A model generated the notes under the pieces. It worked only from the letters and a program-made list of their open reading frames with translations. It was not told the origin of the DNA and made no database searches. From assembly GCF_000319305.2 (NCBI RefSeq), contig NZ_AMWJ02000001.1, positions 2,705,001-2,769,000 of the forward strand: 64,000 nucleotides of DNA, read 5' to 3'. The number at the start of each line of letters is the position of its first letter. The stretch's first letter is position 1. A program made the position numbers and the translations under genes. This document shows positions 1 to 8,270 of the stretch, piece after piece. The DNA is from Pseudomonas bharatica CSV86. Its GTDB lineage: Bacteria; Pseudomonadota; Gammaproteobacteria; Pseudomonadales; Pseudomonadaceae.

Positions 1-435
1 GGCAATATCGACGCCCTCGGTGTGGAAATGCGACAGGCGATCGGTGGCCAGCAAGCGCAGGTCGATCTGCGGATAGTGCTCGGCGAAATCGCCCAAGCGC
101 GGCATCAACCAGCGGGAGGCAAACGACGGGGTCACGCTGATGGTCAATTGTTCGGACTGCGGACGCAGCAGGCGGGTCGCCTCGTCGATCATCGCCAGGG
201 CGCTGCGGATGCTGACGCTGTAGCCGCGACCGGCGTCGGTCAGGCCAAGGCCCCTGGGCAGGCGCTCGAACAGGCGAACCCCGAGGCTCGCCTCCAGGCC
301 ACGGATCTGCTGGGCCACGGCGGCCTGGGTCAGGCCCAGTTCCTCGGCGGCAAGGCGGAAATTCAGATGCCGCGCCACCACTTCGAACATGCGCAGGGCG
401 TTGAGTGACGGCAAGGCGGGAAAGCCTGGGGGCAT
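1..435 (-). CDS. LysR-family transcriptional regulator, N-terminal part (cut by window edge)
   Basis: The frame is open from an ATG at 435 to the window edge, giving 145 residues without a stop. It begins MPPGFPALPSLNALRMFEVV and continues into a winged helix-turn-helix (LAAEELGLTQAAVAQQIRGL, about residues 29-48). The start of the effector-binding domain follows (LTISVTPSFASRWLMPRL). The PSLNALR-FE-VARHLNF opening is typical of GcvA/AmpR-like LysR regulators. The rest of the gene lies outside the window, so its target cannot be told. The nearest gene upstream on the same strand is a cobW relic, which gives little functional context. Confidence 0.9.
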   Translation of the reverse strand, partial: MPPGFPALPSLNALRMFEVVARHLNFRLAAEELGLTQAAVAQQIRGLEASLGVRLFERLPRGLGLTDAGRGYSVSIRSALAMIDEATRLLRPQSEQLTISVTPSFASRWLMPRLGDFAEHYPQIDLRLLATDRLSHFHTEGVDIA

Positions 436-561
436 GGCAATGGGATTTCTATTGGCTGGGAGGGAGATTCTGGTACCAGGGCAGCTTGGCGTAAAGGTCG
501 GCAGAAAGTCGCTCGACCTCTTCAGCCCTCGCCCGCCTGCGCTATGCCCTGTCCTGCCTGA

Positions 562-1188
562 TCAGCTGTCGATTATCTGCGCCGCTTGCTGGGTGGCCTG
601 CGCCTGCCGGGCCGACACGGCCTGGCTGTCGAAGTCGGCCGCCCCCGGCAACGCTGGCCAGGCCGACGGGCCGCTGGCGATTTCGTCCGGGCTCAGCAGA
701 CAGTGGTCGAGCTCGCGTTGCAGCGCCTGGGTGTCCAGGTCCTGGCCGATGAACACCAGTTCCTGGCGGCAATCGCCGACGATGCTGTCCCACTTGGCCG
801 TGATGCCCTGCAGGCGATAATGGTCTTGCGGCCATTGCGACGGGTCGATGAAGCGCCACCAATGCCCCACGTAATCCCACTGGAATTGCTTGCCGCTGTG
901 CACCAGCAACGCGGTTTCGCGGTGGCGGCTGGCGAGCCAGAAATAGCCTTTGCTGCGCAGCAACCGACCGTTGCGCCAGGGACGGGCAAGAAACGCGAGC
1001 AAGCGTTGCGGATGGAACGGGGCGCGTTCGCGATACACCCACGACACCACGCCATAGGTGTCCGACTCGGCAGCCGGTGTGTCGTGCGCGTCCATCCGTT
1101 TCATCCAGCCGGGCGCTGCAGCAAGGCTGGGCAGATCGAACAGCCCGGTGCCAAGAATGCTCGACAGCGCTACGTTGCCGGCGACCAT
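562..1188 (-). pseudogene. CobW/ZigA-family metallochaperone relic, C-terminal domain only
   Basis: The 208 residues correspond to the C-terminal half of CobW-family GTP-dependent metallochaperones (zinc-linked ZigA/YciC type). Segments such as ILGTGLFDLP, SDTYGVVSWVYRERAPFHP and GKQFQWDYVGHWW are characteristic of that domain. The family is normally about 400 residues with an N-terminal GTPase carrying Walker A and a CXCC metal site. Here none of that is present. The frame begins at what should be an internal methionine, and a REP element lies within about 10 bp upstream. I read this as a 5'-truncated remnant with little chance of function. It is not one of the frameshift cases, because no GTPase coding appears in any frame of the next 130 bp. 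Confidence 0.75.
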
Positions 1189-1197
1189 CGGCAGGAC

Positions 1198-1227
1198 CCT
1201 GTGGGAGCTGGCTTGCCAGCGATGAGG
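1198..1227 (+). repeat. Single REP element at the truncation point of the cobW relic
   Basis: This is one copy of the Pseudomonas REP core (GTGGGAGCTGGCTTGCC followed by AGCGATGAGG). It is a solitary copy about 10 bp outside the truncated cobW frame. Confidence 0.85.
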
Positions 1228-1325
1228 CCCTCAGCAACACAGCTGAAACCAGCCCCTCGCCAGAACATCACAAGCCCCGGATAATCCCCTCCAATTGAAG
1301 TGCCTCATCACAAACGGAGTGGACA

Positions 1326-1766
1326 ATGGACTTCCCCGACAGACTCTGGGAATGGTACGGGCAAGATGAATACAAGCGGATACTTGCCGTGTGCCTCGCC
1401 ATCCCGGCGCTCGACTTCCTGGCAGCCACGGCAGAGGTGCAACGCTACTCGATCCCCTCCTGCCCGGCCTGTGAGACCTGGTCGGAGAAGATGTTGCCGG
1501 TCAATGAGGTGCTGGAGGTCGCAGGCAAGGCCCTGCCGATGGACGTGCGAGCGGCGCTGGAAAAGGTCTGGCAGCTAAGCAACGACCTGTCCGAAGCCGC
1601 CTTTCACTGTGGAAACCAGCACATGTTCATCCATGAGGAATGGCAGCCACTGCGGGACGCAGCAGCCCACGCGCTGGACCTACTCGGCGCGAAGGCACTG
1701 GCACCGCATCTGGACGAACTGACACTGGATTGCCGAAATATCATTCTGGGAAGAAAGCCGAACTGA
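1326..1766 (+). CDS. Hypothetical protein
   Basis: A 146-residue soluble acidic protein with no signal peptide or membrane segment. It starts MDFPDRLWEWYGQDEYKRIL after a GGAG at about 8 bp. It contains a CPAC motif (SIPSCPACETW, around residue 47) and further single cysteines. It is mostly predicted helical. I do not recognise the family. It overlaps the next gene by TGATG, so the pair is translationally coupled. The small size, coupling and position in an accessory patch would fit an immunity or antitoxin-like pair, but nothing in the sequence proves this. Confidence 0.6.
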   Translation: MDFPDRLWEWYGQDEYKRILAVCLAIPALDFLAATAEVQRYSIPSCPACETWSEKMLPVNEVLEVAGKALPMDVRAALEKVWQLSNDLSEAAFHCGNQHMFIHEEWQPLRDAAAHALDLLGAKALAPHLDELTLDCRNIILGRKPN

Positions 1767-1966
1767 TGGAAATCGAACAAGCAGCCTACGAGGAATTCCT
1801 GCGCCTCTGGCATTCGGACAGCTTCGATCAGCAGCGGCTGGGTCAGGCGTTCTACAACCATTTCCGACTGCACAAGCTTACAGACCAGAGCCCTCTCCAC
1901 GAGCTGTACGAAGCCAAGGGTCAGCAAGCCCTGCAACTGATCTCCCAGCTCTTCACCCTCAAATAA
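1766..1966 (+). CDS. Small hypothetical protein coupled to the preceding gene
   Basis: A 66-residue protein starting MEIEQAAYEEFLRLW and ending at TAA 1964-1966. The ATG shares its A with the upstream TGA, a common coupling signal. The protein is helical and charged with no cysteines or membrane segment. It shares no recognisable motif with a known family. The reading frame was chosen because a longer frame that opens upstream at 1640 would run inside the previous gene. Confidence 0.55.
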   Translation: MEIEQAAYEEFLRLWHSDSFDQQRLGQAFYNHFRLHKLTDQSPLHELYEAKGQQALQLISQLFTLK

Positions 1967-2404
1967 GCACACTGCAAATCAAGGTAGGAGCGAGGCTTGC
2001 CCGCGAAGCCCCCCCTGTGTCTAAGCCCACCTGCAACCTCATATTCCCCAACAGTTCCGCGACCTCTGCCAGCCACCGATCCCAAGCACAACACGCCACC
2101 TGTGGGAGCTGGCTTGCCAGCGATTGCGCCAGTGAATCCACCACAACAATCACTACAGAACCATCAGCATCCGCCTGCAACAGCTCCGCCTCGCTCGGAT
2201 TGCCTGCCGAGCTGCCACCCCGCTGAATATCCATGACCGATTCCATCCATCCGTGAAGACACACCCCACAGCCCTATCTCAAATATCCAGCTAAAACTGC
2301 CATTCTTTCCTACAAAACCTCTCCCGCTTCCGGCTTTCATGTAGGCAATTTCCCAAGCATACTTTTCCGCCTCTTCAGCCGTTGCACATCTGGAAATGGT
2401 TACC
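1967..2404. other. Non-coding stretch with two REP-type repeats
   Basis: There is no convincing gene. Positions 1984-2011 hold a REP of a second class (GTAGGAGCGAGGCTTGCCCGCG). Positions 2099-2126 hold the common REP core ending AGCGATTG. The remainder, 2130-2400, is AT-richer and shows no supported frame. A 101-codon minus frame crosses both repeats and is dismissed as chance. Confidence 0.6.
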
Positions 2405-2650
2405 TAGTCTTCGCCGGTCGCTGCTGTTTGGCGGCTCAGGTTTGGTAGCCTGACTTCTGACTTCAGGCGTGCACGTCCCATCAACCCAGTCGGCCCAACC
2501 CGGCTGGTTTTGTTATGGCGGCTGTACGCTGGGCGCCTTCGGGCGCGCCGGGGAGCCTGAAGTCCGGTCTACCAACCTGCGTACGGTCGCCACCCAATCG
2601 TTTGGTAGCGATTGCGTGTCGGTTCCCTTTCTCTTCAGGAACACTACGCA
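2405..2650 (+). ncRNA. Candidate structured RNA leader upstream of the DUF-type gene
   Basis: Several paired elements can be seen by eye. Hairpin A is TCAGG (2436-2440), loop TTTGGTAG, CCTGA (2449-2453). Hairpin B is CCAGTCGG (2486-2493), loop CCCAAC, CCGGCTGG (2500-2507), followed by TTTTG. A long helix pairs 2517-2529 with 2579-2591 (GGCGGCTGTACGC with GCGTACGGTCGCC, two G-U pairs). It encloses a C(TTCG)G-capped GC hairpin at 2531-2549. Hairpin C is CAATCG, loop TTTGGTAG, CGATTG at about 2596-2615. Hairpins A and C have different stems but the same 8-base loop, and the sequence CTACCAA at 2569-2575 could pair with either loop. This is read directly from sequence. That it is a regulatory RNA is inference. 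Confidence 0.5.
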
Positions 2651-2956
2651 ATGAAAAAGATCGTTCCAGACCCACCCGCCCCACCTCGCCGCAAAACCGC
2701 CAGCATCCACTTCGGCACCTGCGCCGGCGCCCATCCCCATATATTCGCCGTATGCCCGGATGCTGACATAGAAGACGCCCTGGCCCACCTCTCGGCTGCA
2801 ATCACCTCCGCTTTCGAATCCAACGCCCAACTCTGCGAAATGCTCTCCCGCCCATTGGCGGACAAGGCATGGGCTACCTGGCAATCGCTGGAAATCTGCC
2901 AGGCACTGACCGAGGCGTTGCGCCAAGGAGTGGCCGGTCCGCAAGTCGAAAGCTAA
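2651..2956 (+). CDS. Small Pseudomonas DUF3077/DUF6124-type protein
   Basis: A 101-residue protein beginning MKKIVPDPPAPPRRKTASIH. That opening is typical of a multi-copy Pseudomonas family annotated as DUF3077 or DUF6124. The middle (HIFAVCPDADIEDALAHLSAA) and the helical C-terminus (EICQALTEALRQGV) fit the family pattern. The function of these proteins is unknown. The ATG was chosen over an upstream in-frame start because AGGA sits about 10 bp before it and because the family begins MKKIVPDPP. It follows the candidate structured leader directly. Confidence 0.65.
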   Translation: MKKIVPDPPAPPRRKTASIHFGTCAGAHPHIFAVCPDADIEDALAHLSAAITSAFESNAQLCEMLSRPLADKAWATWQSLEICQALTEALRQGVAGPQVES

Positions 2957-2995
2957 GAGACTCATCGCTCGACGGGCCGCCCATGCGGCCCTACA

Positions 2996-3090
2996 AGTCC
3001 ATGCTCGATGGCAACTGCGCGTGAGGGCGCCTTAAGGCGCGCCGGGGTTTCTCTGTGGACCGGTCCGTCAACCCGCGTGCAGTTGCCACC
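2996..3090 (+). other. Second, partial copy of the structured leader, without a following family gene
   Basis: The segment aligns with the central part of the leader at 2515-2595. Both share GGCGCC, a short loop, GGCGCGCCGG, then CCGGTC, CAACC, and GTTGCCACC or GTCGCCACC. The enclosing helix is kept with different bases: GGCAACTGC (3010-3018) pairs with GCAGTTGCC (3079-3087). The hairpin loop is TTAA instead of TTCG. The twin TTTGGTAG hairpins are absent, and no MKKIVPDPP-type gene follows, so this looks like a decayed or orphan copy. Confidence 0.45.
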
Positions 3091-3261
3091 CTCCTTCCCC
3101 GCCGTACCTACTGGAGAGATACAGGTTGGTCGCTGCTGATCCGGTGAAAGAATGAATTTCGCCGAGGCGAAACTAACAAGCATATGGCCTCTCGACATCA
3201 TGGTTCCCGCACTGCGACACTACGGCCTGCTTCAGTCATGCCCTCGCAAAGGAACTGCGTC

Positions 3262-3818
3262 ATGGAAAGCACTCCCGTCCTCAAGACAGCCCGCCTGCTG
3301 CTCACCCCGCTCCAACTGAGCGACGCCCCTGCCATCCAGGAGCTGTTCCCCATTGGGAGGTCGTCCGTTACCTCGACAGCCGAGTGCCTTGGCCCTACCC
3401 CGACGATGGCGCGCTGACCTACGTGCGCGATATCGCCCTTCCCGCGATTGCCGCTGGGCGTGAATGGCACTGGATGATCTGCCTTGCTTCGGATCCACAA
3501 CAGAAGATCGGCAGCATCTCCCTCTACGACGAGCCTGGAAACAACCGGGGCTTCTGGCTATCGCCGCGATGGCAGGGTCAGGGGTATATGCGGGAGGCTT
3601 GTGAGGTGATCAATGCTTATTGGTTTGAAACTTTGGGCAGACCGGTGATGCAGGTGCCAAAGGCTGTGGAGAATGATGCTTCACGACGTGTTTCGCTTCA
3701 TGAAGGCATGCGACTGGTGGCGATCCAGGAAGGACAATTTGTATCTGGCTCGACGCTTAAGGAAATATGGCAGATGACCAGAGATGACTGGGCCCTACAT
3801 CCTCGAACACTTGAATGA
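3262..3818 (+). pseudogene. GNAT acetyltransferase (RimJ/RimL type), broken by a one-base deletion
   Basis: The first frame starts at ATG 3262 after AAAGGA (MESTPVLKTARLLLTPLQLS) and stops early. The rest of the domain continues in the next frame from about 3352 to 3818: PWPYPDDGALTYVRDIAL, then GFWLSPRWQGQGYMREA (the acetyl-CoA loop), then ENDASRRVSLHEGMRL. Adding one C to the C-run at 3348-3351 restores FPHWEVVRYLDSRVPWP and joins the frames into about 185 residues, the usual family length. The family acetylates N-terminal or small-molecule amines, and the substrate here is unknown. Six similar one-base losses elsewhere in the window make a sequence error as likely as a real mutation. Confidence 0.75.
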
Positions 3819-3863
3819 TCAAATTTCACATCAACGAACCTAAGCCCCGAGCACGCGTGATAC

Positions 3864-4958
3864 ATGCCCATAGAAACCAATCCAGAACATTACAGCCTAC
3901 TGAAGAGCTGCGCCGAGAAAAATGACTTCACACGCTGGAACGAATTTGTTGAGACCACCAATAGCATCGTCAGGCTCCGCAACGGAGACTTTTCTTCATG
4001 GACGCTGATCGGTGCAAGCTTCTATACGCCCAACGGGGACTATATGGACTTGCACAACGCCAACTTCGAAGGAGCTTCCATTCAAGGGGCAAACTTCAGA
4101 AACGCCAGAATGTATGGCGCGAACTTCACCCACTCCACAGTTGAGCTATCGTCCTTCACAAGTGCAGAATTGATTAAAGTTTCATTTCATGGAGCAAAAA
4201 TCCTGATGACTGACTTCAATCATGCCAACCTGCAGCAATCCACACTTGAAGACGCAATAATTCAAACAGTAAACATGCACGAGACAATTTTGTATCGTGC
4301 CAACCTCAGGGGTACACGATTTGACGGGAGCCCACCACTACCTACTGGATTTCTCAAAAACAGCAGCCTATGCGGGGCAAAGCTAACTCAAGCACACTTT
4401 AACAGTTCCACCATTTTCGAAAATTACAACGTTTCTACAGAGACCGACTTCCGCACTATCAGTTTCGAGTCCGCAAACTATTCTCAAGGGCTTCGTCACA
4501 CATTACGCTACTGCAACCGACGCCATAACTGGAGCGATTGGTATGAGGGCAAAAGCCGACTACTAAGAACGCTGACAAAGTTCTTTTGGTCTCTATCAAA
4601 CTATGGATTTTCGCCCAGTCGCGTGCTGGCGTCCTTCGTGTTATCAACGCTGGCCTTTGCATATGTCTACATGCTTTTTCCCAATCTAATCAAAGGCATG
4701 GAGCCACACAGCCTGATGGACAGCTTATATTTTTCGGTCGTTACAATGACGACCTTGGGATTCGGAGATATGAGTGCGCAGAATCACTGGATCGCGCAAC
4801 TGCTCGTCATCACTCAGGTTCTATTTGGTTATTTCCTGCTTGGCTCACTGATCACTATGCTTTCCGAACTTTTCTATTCTGACGGCCCCCCCAAGGACTG
4901 GTCAGCCACCCCCGCTCCGTGGGCTCGATGGTGGCGCATTTCAAGCCTCAGGATTTGA
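3864..4958 (+). CDS. Pentapeptide-repeat protein fused to a two-helix K+ channel pore
   Basis: A 364-residue protein. Residues of roughly 55-200 form a pentapeptide-repeat (A[N/D]LxX) region, for example NANFEGASIQGANFRNARMY. A charged linker follows (NRRHNWSDWYEGKSRLLRTL). Next is an Ion_trans_2-like pore: TM1 at about 250-276, a pore helix ending in the filter TTLGFGD at about 296-302, and TM2 at about 308-337. GFGD is an accepted variant of the K+ selectivity filter GYGD. The repeat helix would sit in the cytoplasm on a tetrameric channel. The gene is clearly lower in GC than its neighbours and stands alone between two broken genes, suggesting horizontal gain. Its physiological role is unknown. 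Confidence 0.85.
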   Translation: MPIETNPEHYSLLKSCAEKNDFTRWNEFVETTNSIVRLRNGDFSSWTLIGASFYTPNGDYMDLHNANFEGASIQGANFRNARMYGANFTHSTVELSSFTSAELIKVSFHGAKILMTDFNHANLQQSTLEDAIIQTVNMHETILYRANLRGTRFDGSPPLPTGFLKNSSLCGAKLTQAHFNSSTIFENYNVSTETDFRTISFESANYSQGLRHTLRYCNRRHNWSDWYEGKSRLLRTLTKFFWSLSNYGFSPSRVLASFVLSTLAFAYVYMLFPNLIKGMEPHSLMDSLYFSVVTMTTLGFGDMSAQNHWIAQLLVITQVLFGYFLLGSLITMLSELFYSDGPPKDWSATPAPWARWWRISSLRI

Positions 4959-4962
4959 GCTA

Positions 4963-5041
4963 AACGCTTCCACAGGAGTAGCTATAGGTTCATGCAACCT
5001 CCACAGCTACTCCTGTGAGCGCAGTTTTGGGAGGAAGCGTT
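4963..5041. repeat. Nested inverted repeats between convergent genes
   Basis: An inner perfect 13 bp inverted pair, CACAGGAGTAGCT (4971-4983) and AGCTACTCCTGTG (5005-5017), encloses a smaller GGTT/AACC pair. It is itself enclosed by AACGCTTCC (4963-4971) and GGAAGCGTT (5033-5041). The element sits 5 bp after the channel gene and 7 bp before the end of the facing GGT gene. It could end transcription from both sides or be a REP-like element. It is not the REP family found elsewhere in the window. Confidence 0.6.
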
Positions 5042-5047
5042 GCACCC

Positions 5048-6656
5048 TCACCACCCCCCCACCACCGAATCCGCCCTTGGCTCCGCCCCACCCCACAACA
5101 CCCCACTCCCCCCATCCCGCAAAATAATCTGCCCCCGCCCATACTCCGTAGAATCACTAACCACCACCACCTCATGCCCCCGTCTGATCAGCGAGTTGAT
5201 CAAATCCCGAGAAGCCCCCTGCTCCACCCCAACCTTCATCCCCCCAACCACTGCCACCTCGGCGCATCCAGCGCAGCCTGGGGATTCAGCCCGAAATCCA
5301 CCATATTCATCACCATCTGCACATGCCCTTGCGGCTGCATATACCCACCCATCACGCCAAACGGTCCGAGCGCTTCCCCGTTCTTGGTCAGGAACCCCGG
5401 AATGATCGTGTGGAAGGTTTTCTTCCCGGAAGAAGACAGTTGGCATGCGACGGATCCAGACTGAACTCCTGCCCCCGGTTCTGCAGCGCGATGCCGCTGT
5501 GCGGCAGCACCACCCCCGAGCCGAAGCCGTGGTAGTTGCTCTGGATGAACGAGACCATGTTTCCTTCGCCGTCCGCCGTGGCCAGGTACACCGTGCCGCT
5601 GGCCAGCGGGTCGCCATGCAGCGGCGGTTGCGCCTGTTCGCCGATCTGCGCCCGGCGCCGCGTCGCGTATTGGTCACTGAGCAAGTCCGCTACCGCCACC
5701 CGCATATGCTGCGGGTCGGTGATGTAGTGCAGCCCGTCGCTGTAGGCCAGCTTCATCGCTTCCAGCTGGCGGTGCCAGGTCAGTTGGCTGTCGCGGTGGT
5801 CGAAGTCGAAGCCTTCCAGGATCTTCAGTGCCATCAAGGCCACCAGCCCTTGCCCGCTAGGCGGGATTTCCCAGACGTCCACCCCGCGGTAGTTGATCGA
5901 GATCGGATCGACCCATTGCGCCCGATACCCTTCCAGATCACGGGCCCGCAGGTACCCGCCAGTAGCCCGTGAGTGCGCATCCAGCCGCTCGGCAATAGCA
6001 CCTCGGTAGAAACTCTCGCACCGGGTCGCGGCCAGCTCTTCCAAGGTCTCGGCCTGCGTCGGGTTGGTGAACATCTCCCCCGCCCTGGGCGCCCGCCCGT
6101 CAATCAGGAATGTATCGAACCAGGCCTGCAACACCCCATCCCGATGCGGCGAGAACTCCTTCGATGCAATCGCCCACTGATGCGCCACCACCGGCGAGAC
6201 CGGAAAGCCCTCCCGCGCCAGGCTGATCGCCGGTTGCAGCAGGTCGGCGAAGGGCAGCCGTCCGAAGCGTTCCGACAGTACGGCCCAGGCCGAGGGACAG
6301 CCGGGTACCGTCACTGGCGTCCAGCCATACAACGGCATTGCCGAATGCCCGGCCGCCTTGACCGCCTCCACCGACAACGCCGCCGGCGCCTGCCCGTTGC
6401 CATTGAGCCCATGCAATTGCCCCTTGACCCACACCAGCGCGAACGCATCCCCGCCAATGCCGCACCCGGTGGGCTCCACCACCGTCAGCGCCGCCGCCGT
6501 GGCAATGGCGGCATCGATGGCGTTGCCACCCTTTTGCATGATCTCGATCCCGGCCTGCGCGGCCAGCGGCTGGGAGGCGGCGACCATCCCACGCCGGGCG
6601 AATACGCTCTGGCGCTGGGACGGATAGGGATATTCGTGGGCAGACAGTTTCAACAT
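5048..6656 (-). pseudogene. Gamma-glutamyltransferase family (YwrD-like), two frameshifts
   Basis: From ATG 6656 the frame reads MLKLSAHEYPYPSQRQSVFA with GGT hallmarks GGNAIDAAIATAAALTVVEP and TGCGIGGDAF. The autocleavage region follows, [18 protein letters not shown], with the expected catalytic Thr, then [14 protein letters not shown]. The frame breaks at about 5425 near LLPGRKP; one extra base gives the expected [13 protein letters not shown]. It breaks again at the C-run 5240-5245, where one extra base restores [15 protein letters not shown]. With both repaired the protein is about 536 residues, a normal GGT length. GGTs cleave gamma-glutamyl bonds, usually in the periplasm, but no signal peptide is evident here. 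It is the last gene of the transporter cluster upstream. The pattern suggests sequence error. Confidence 0.75.
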
Positions 6657-6698
6657 GGCTTGGCTCTCTTCATATTCAGGAACGGGTGGGCCACAGAC

Positions 6699-7478
6699 TC
6701 AGAGCACACGGCTGAGAAAGGCCCGGGTACGCGGGTGGCTCGGGTGGTTGAAGATCTGTTCCGGCGGGCCCTGTTCGATCAGTTCGCCCTGGTCGAGCAC
6801 CACCACGCGGTCGGCGACCTCCTTGGCGAAGCCCATTTCATGGGTGACCACCACCATGGTCATGCCCTCCTCGGCCAGTTCCTTCATTACTTGCAGCACC
6901 TCGCCAACGATCTCCGGATCGAGGGCGCTGGTGGGTTCGTCGAACAGCATGGCCTGCGGCTTCATGGCCAGGGCGCGGGCGATGGCGACCCGTTGTTGCT
7001 GGCCGCCGGAGAGCATCGACGGGTAGTGCCCGCCCTTGTCCGCGAGGCCGACCCGGGCGAGGAGTTTCTTCGCCTGTTCCAGCGCTTCGGCCTTGGACAC
7101 ACCGAGCACCTGCACCGGCGCTTCGATGATGTTTTCCAGCGCGGTCATGTGCGGGAACAGGTTGAAGCGCTGGAAGACCATGCCAATATCCCGGCGCTGG
7201 CGGGCGATATTGCGTTCGGAGTCGCGTACAAGGCTGCCATCCGGGCGCTCGCGGTAGCCCATGGCGTGGCCGTTGACGCGGATGCGCCCGCCCTGGATGT
7301 CTTCCAACAGGTTGATGCAGCGGATGAAGGTGGTCTTGCCCGAGCCCGAAGCGCCAATCAGCACCACCACTTCGCCGCGCTTCACTTGCAGGGATACGCC
7401 CTTGAGGATCTGCAAGGCACCGAAGGACTTATGGATGTCCAGCGCCTCGATCACCAGTTCTTCGCTTTTCTGCGCCAT
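6699..7478 (-). CDS. Polar amino-acid ABC transporter, ATP-binding protein
   Basis: A 259-residue ATPase of the GlnQ/HisP type. Walker A is GASGSGKTT, the Q-loop region is [19 protein letters not shown], the signature is LSGGQQQR, Walker B is [11 protein letters not shown], and the switch His is in [17 protein letters not shown]. It energises import of an amino acid or opine-like compound with the next two genes. The stop of the permease gene lies 4 bp before its start, so they are clearly cotranscribed. It is followed by the gamma-glutamyltransferase gene, suggesting the substrate is a glutamyl compound (inference). Confidence 0.93.
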   Translation of the reverse strand: MAQKSEELVIEALDIHKSFGALQILKGVSLQVKRGEVVVLIGASGSGKTTFIRCINLLEDIQGGRIRVNGHAMGYRERPDGSLVRDSERNIARQRRDIGMVFQRFNLFPHMTALENIIEAPVQVLGVSKAEALEQAKKLLARVGLADKGGHYPSMLSGGQQQRVAIARALAMKPQAMLFDEPTSALDPEIVGEVLQVMKELAEEGMTMVVVTHEMGFAKEVADRVVVLDQGELIEQGPPEQIFNHPSHPRTRAFLSRVL

Positions 7479-7481
7479 GGC

Positions 7482-8258
7482 TCAGCGTCCTCTCAGCAGT
7501 TTCAGGGTGCCGCGGCCGAACATGCGGCTGGCGGCCGGGGGCGGCGCGCTGGGCCGGTCGGACTGGCCGAAGCGGTTTTCCAGCCAGCGCTGGAAGAAGC
7601 CCCACAGGGTGGTGAGCAACAGGAAGTAGATGGCGACCACCAGGTACAGCTCGAACACGCGGAAGGTCGCCGAGGTGACCATCTGCGTGCTGAGCAGCAG
7701 CTCCTGCACGCCGATCACGCTGACCAGGGTGGTGTTCTTGAGCATCACGTTGAATTCGTTGCCGATCGGCGGAACGATCACGCGGAAGGCCTGGGGCAGC
7801 ACGATGCGACGCATCAGCTTGCCGAAGGTCATGCCCAGGGAACGCCCGGCTTCATATTGCCCCTTGTCCACGGCGCCGATGCCGGCGCGGATGATCTCGG
7901 CCATGTAGGCGCCTTCGTTGAGGCCCAGGGCGATGATCGCCGCCTGGATATTGCCGGGGACGACCAGGCCGAACAGCGCGATGTCCTCGAAGCGGAAGAT
8001 CCCGCCCGCCGCCAGCGCGGTGTAGAGAAAGACGATCTGCACCAGCAGCGGCGTACCGCGCATCAGCCACACATAGAAGCGCACCGGCCATTGCAGCAGC
8101 GGGTTGCTCGACAGGCGCATCAACGCTGCGGCCAGCCCCAGGGCGCAACCCAGGGCCATGGCCAGCACGGCGATCAGGCAGGTCAGCCACAGCCCGGTGA
8201 GGTACACCCCACTGGGCTGCAGCAGGTATTGCCAGAACACATCCCAATTGAAGTTCAT
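7482..8258 (-). CDS. Polar amino-acid ABC transporter, permease (HisM/GlnP family)
   Basis: A 258-residue inner-membrane protein with about five membrane helices. It carries the permease EAA-type loop NEGAYMAEIIRAGIGAVDKGQYEAGRSLGM, typical of the His/Glu/Gln/Arg/opine subfamily. The downstream segment PQAFRVIVPPIGNEFNVMLKNTTL is equally typical. Only one permease gene is present, so it would act as a homodimer. It lies between the binding-protein gene (12 bp gap) and the ATPase gene. Confidence 0.93.
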   Translation of the reverse strand: MNFNWDVFWQYLLQPSGVYLTGLWLTCLIAVLAMALGCALGLAAALMRLSSNPLLQWPVRFYVWLMRGTPLLVQIVFLYTALAAGGIFRFEDIALFGLVVPGNIQAAIIALGLNEGAYMAEIIRAGIGAVDKGQYEAGRSLGMTFGKLMRRIVLPQAFRVIVPPIGNEFNVMLKNTTLVSVIGVQELLLSTQMVTSATFRVFELYLVVAIYFLLLTTLWGFFQRWLENRFGQSDRPSAPPPAASRMFGRGTLKLLRGR

Positions 8259-8270
8259 GCCCGCTGTTCC

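Noticed and set aside
1959..2264. A possible 101-residue minus-strand gene.
   Set aside because: It reads through both REP elements and has no ribosome site or family resemblance.
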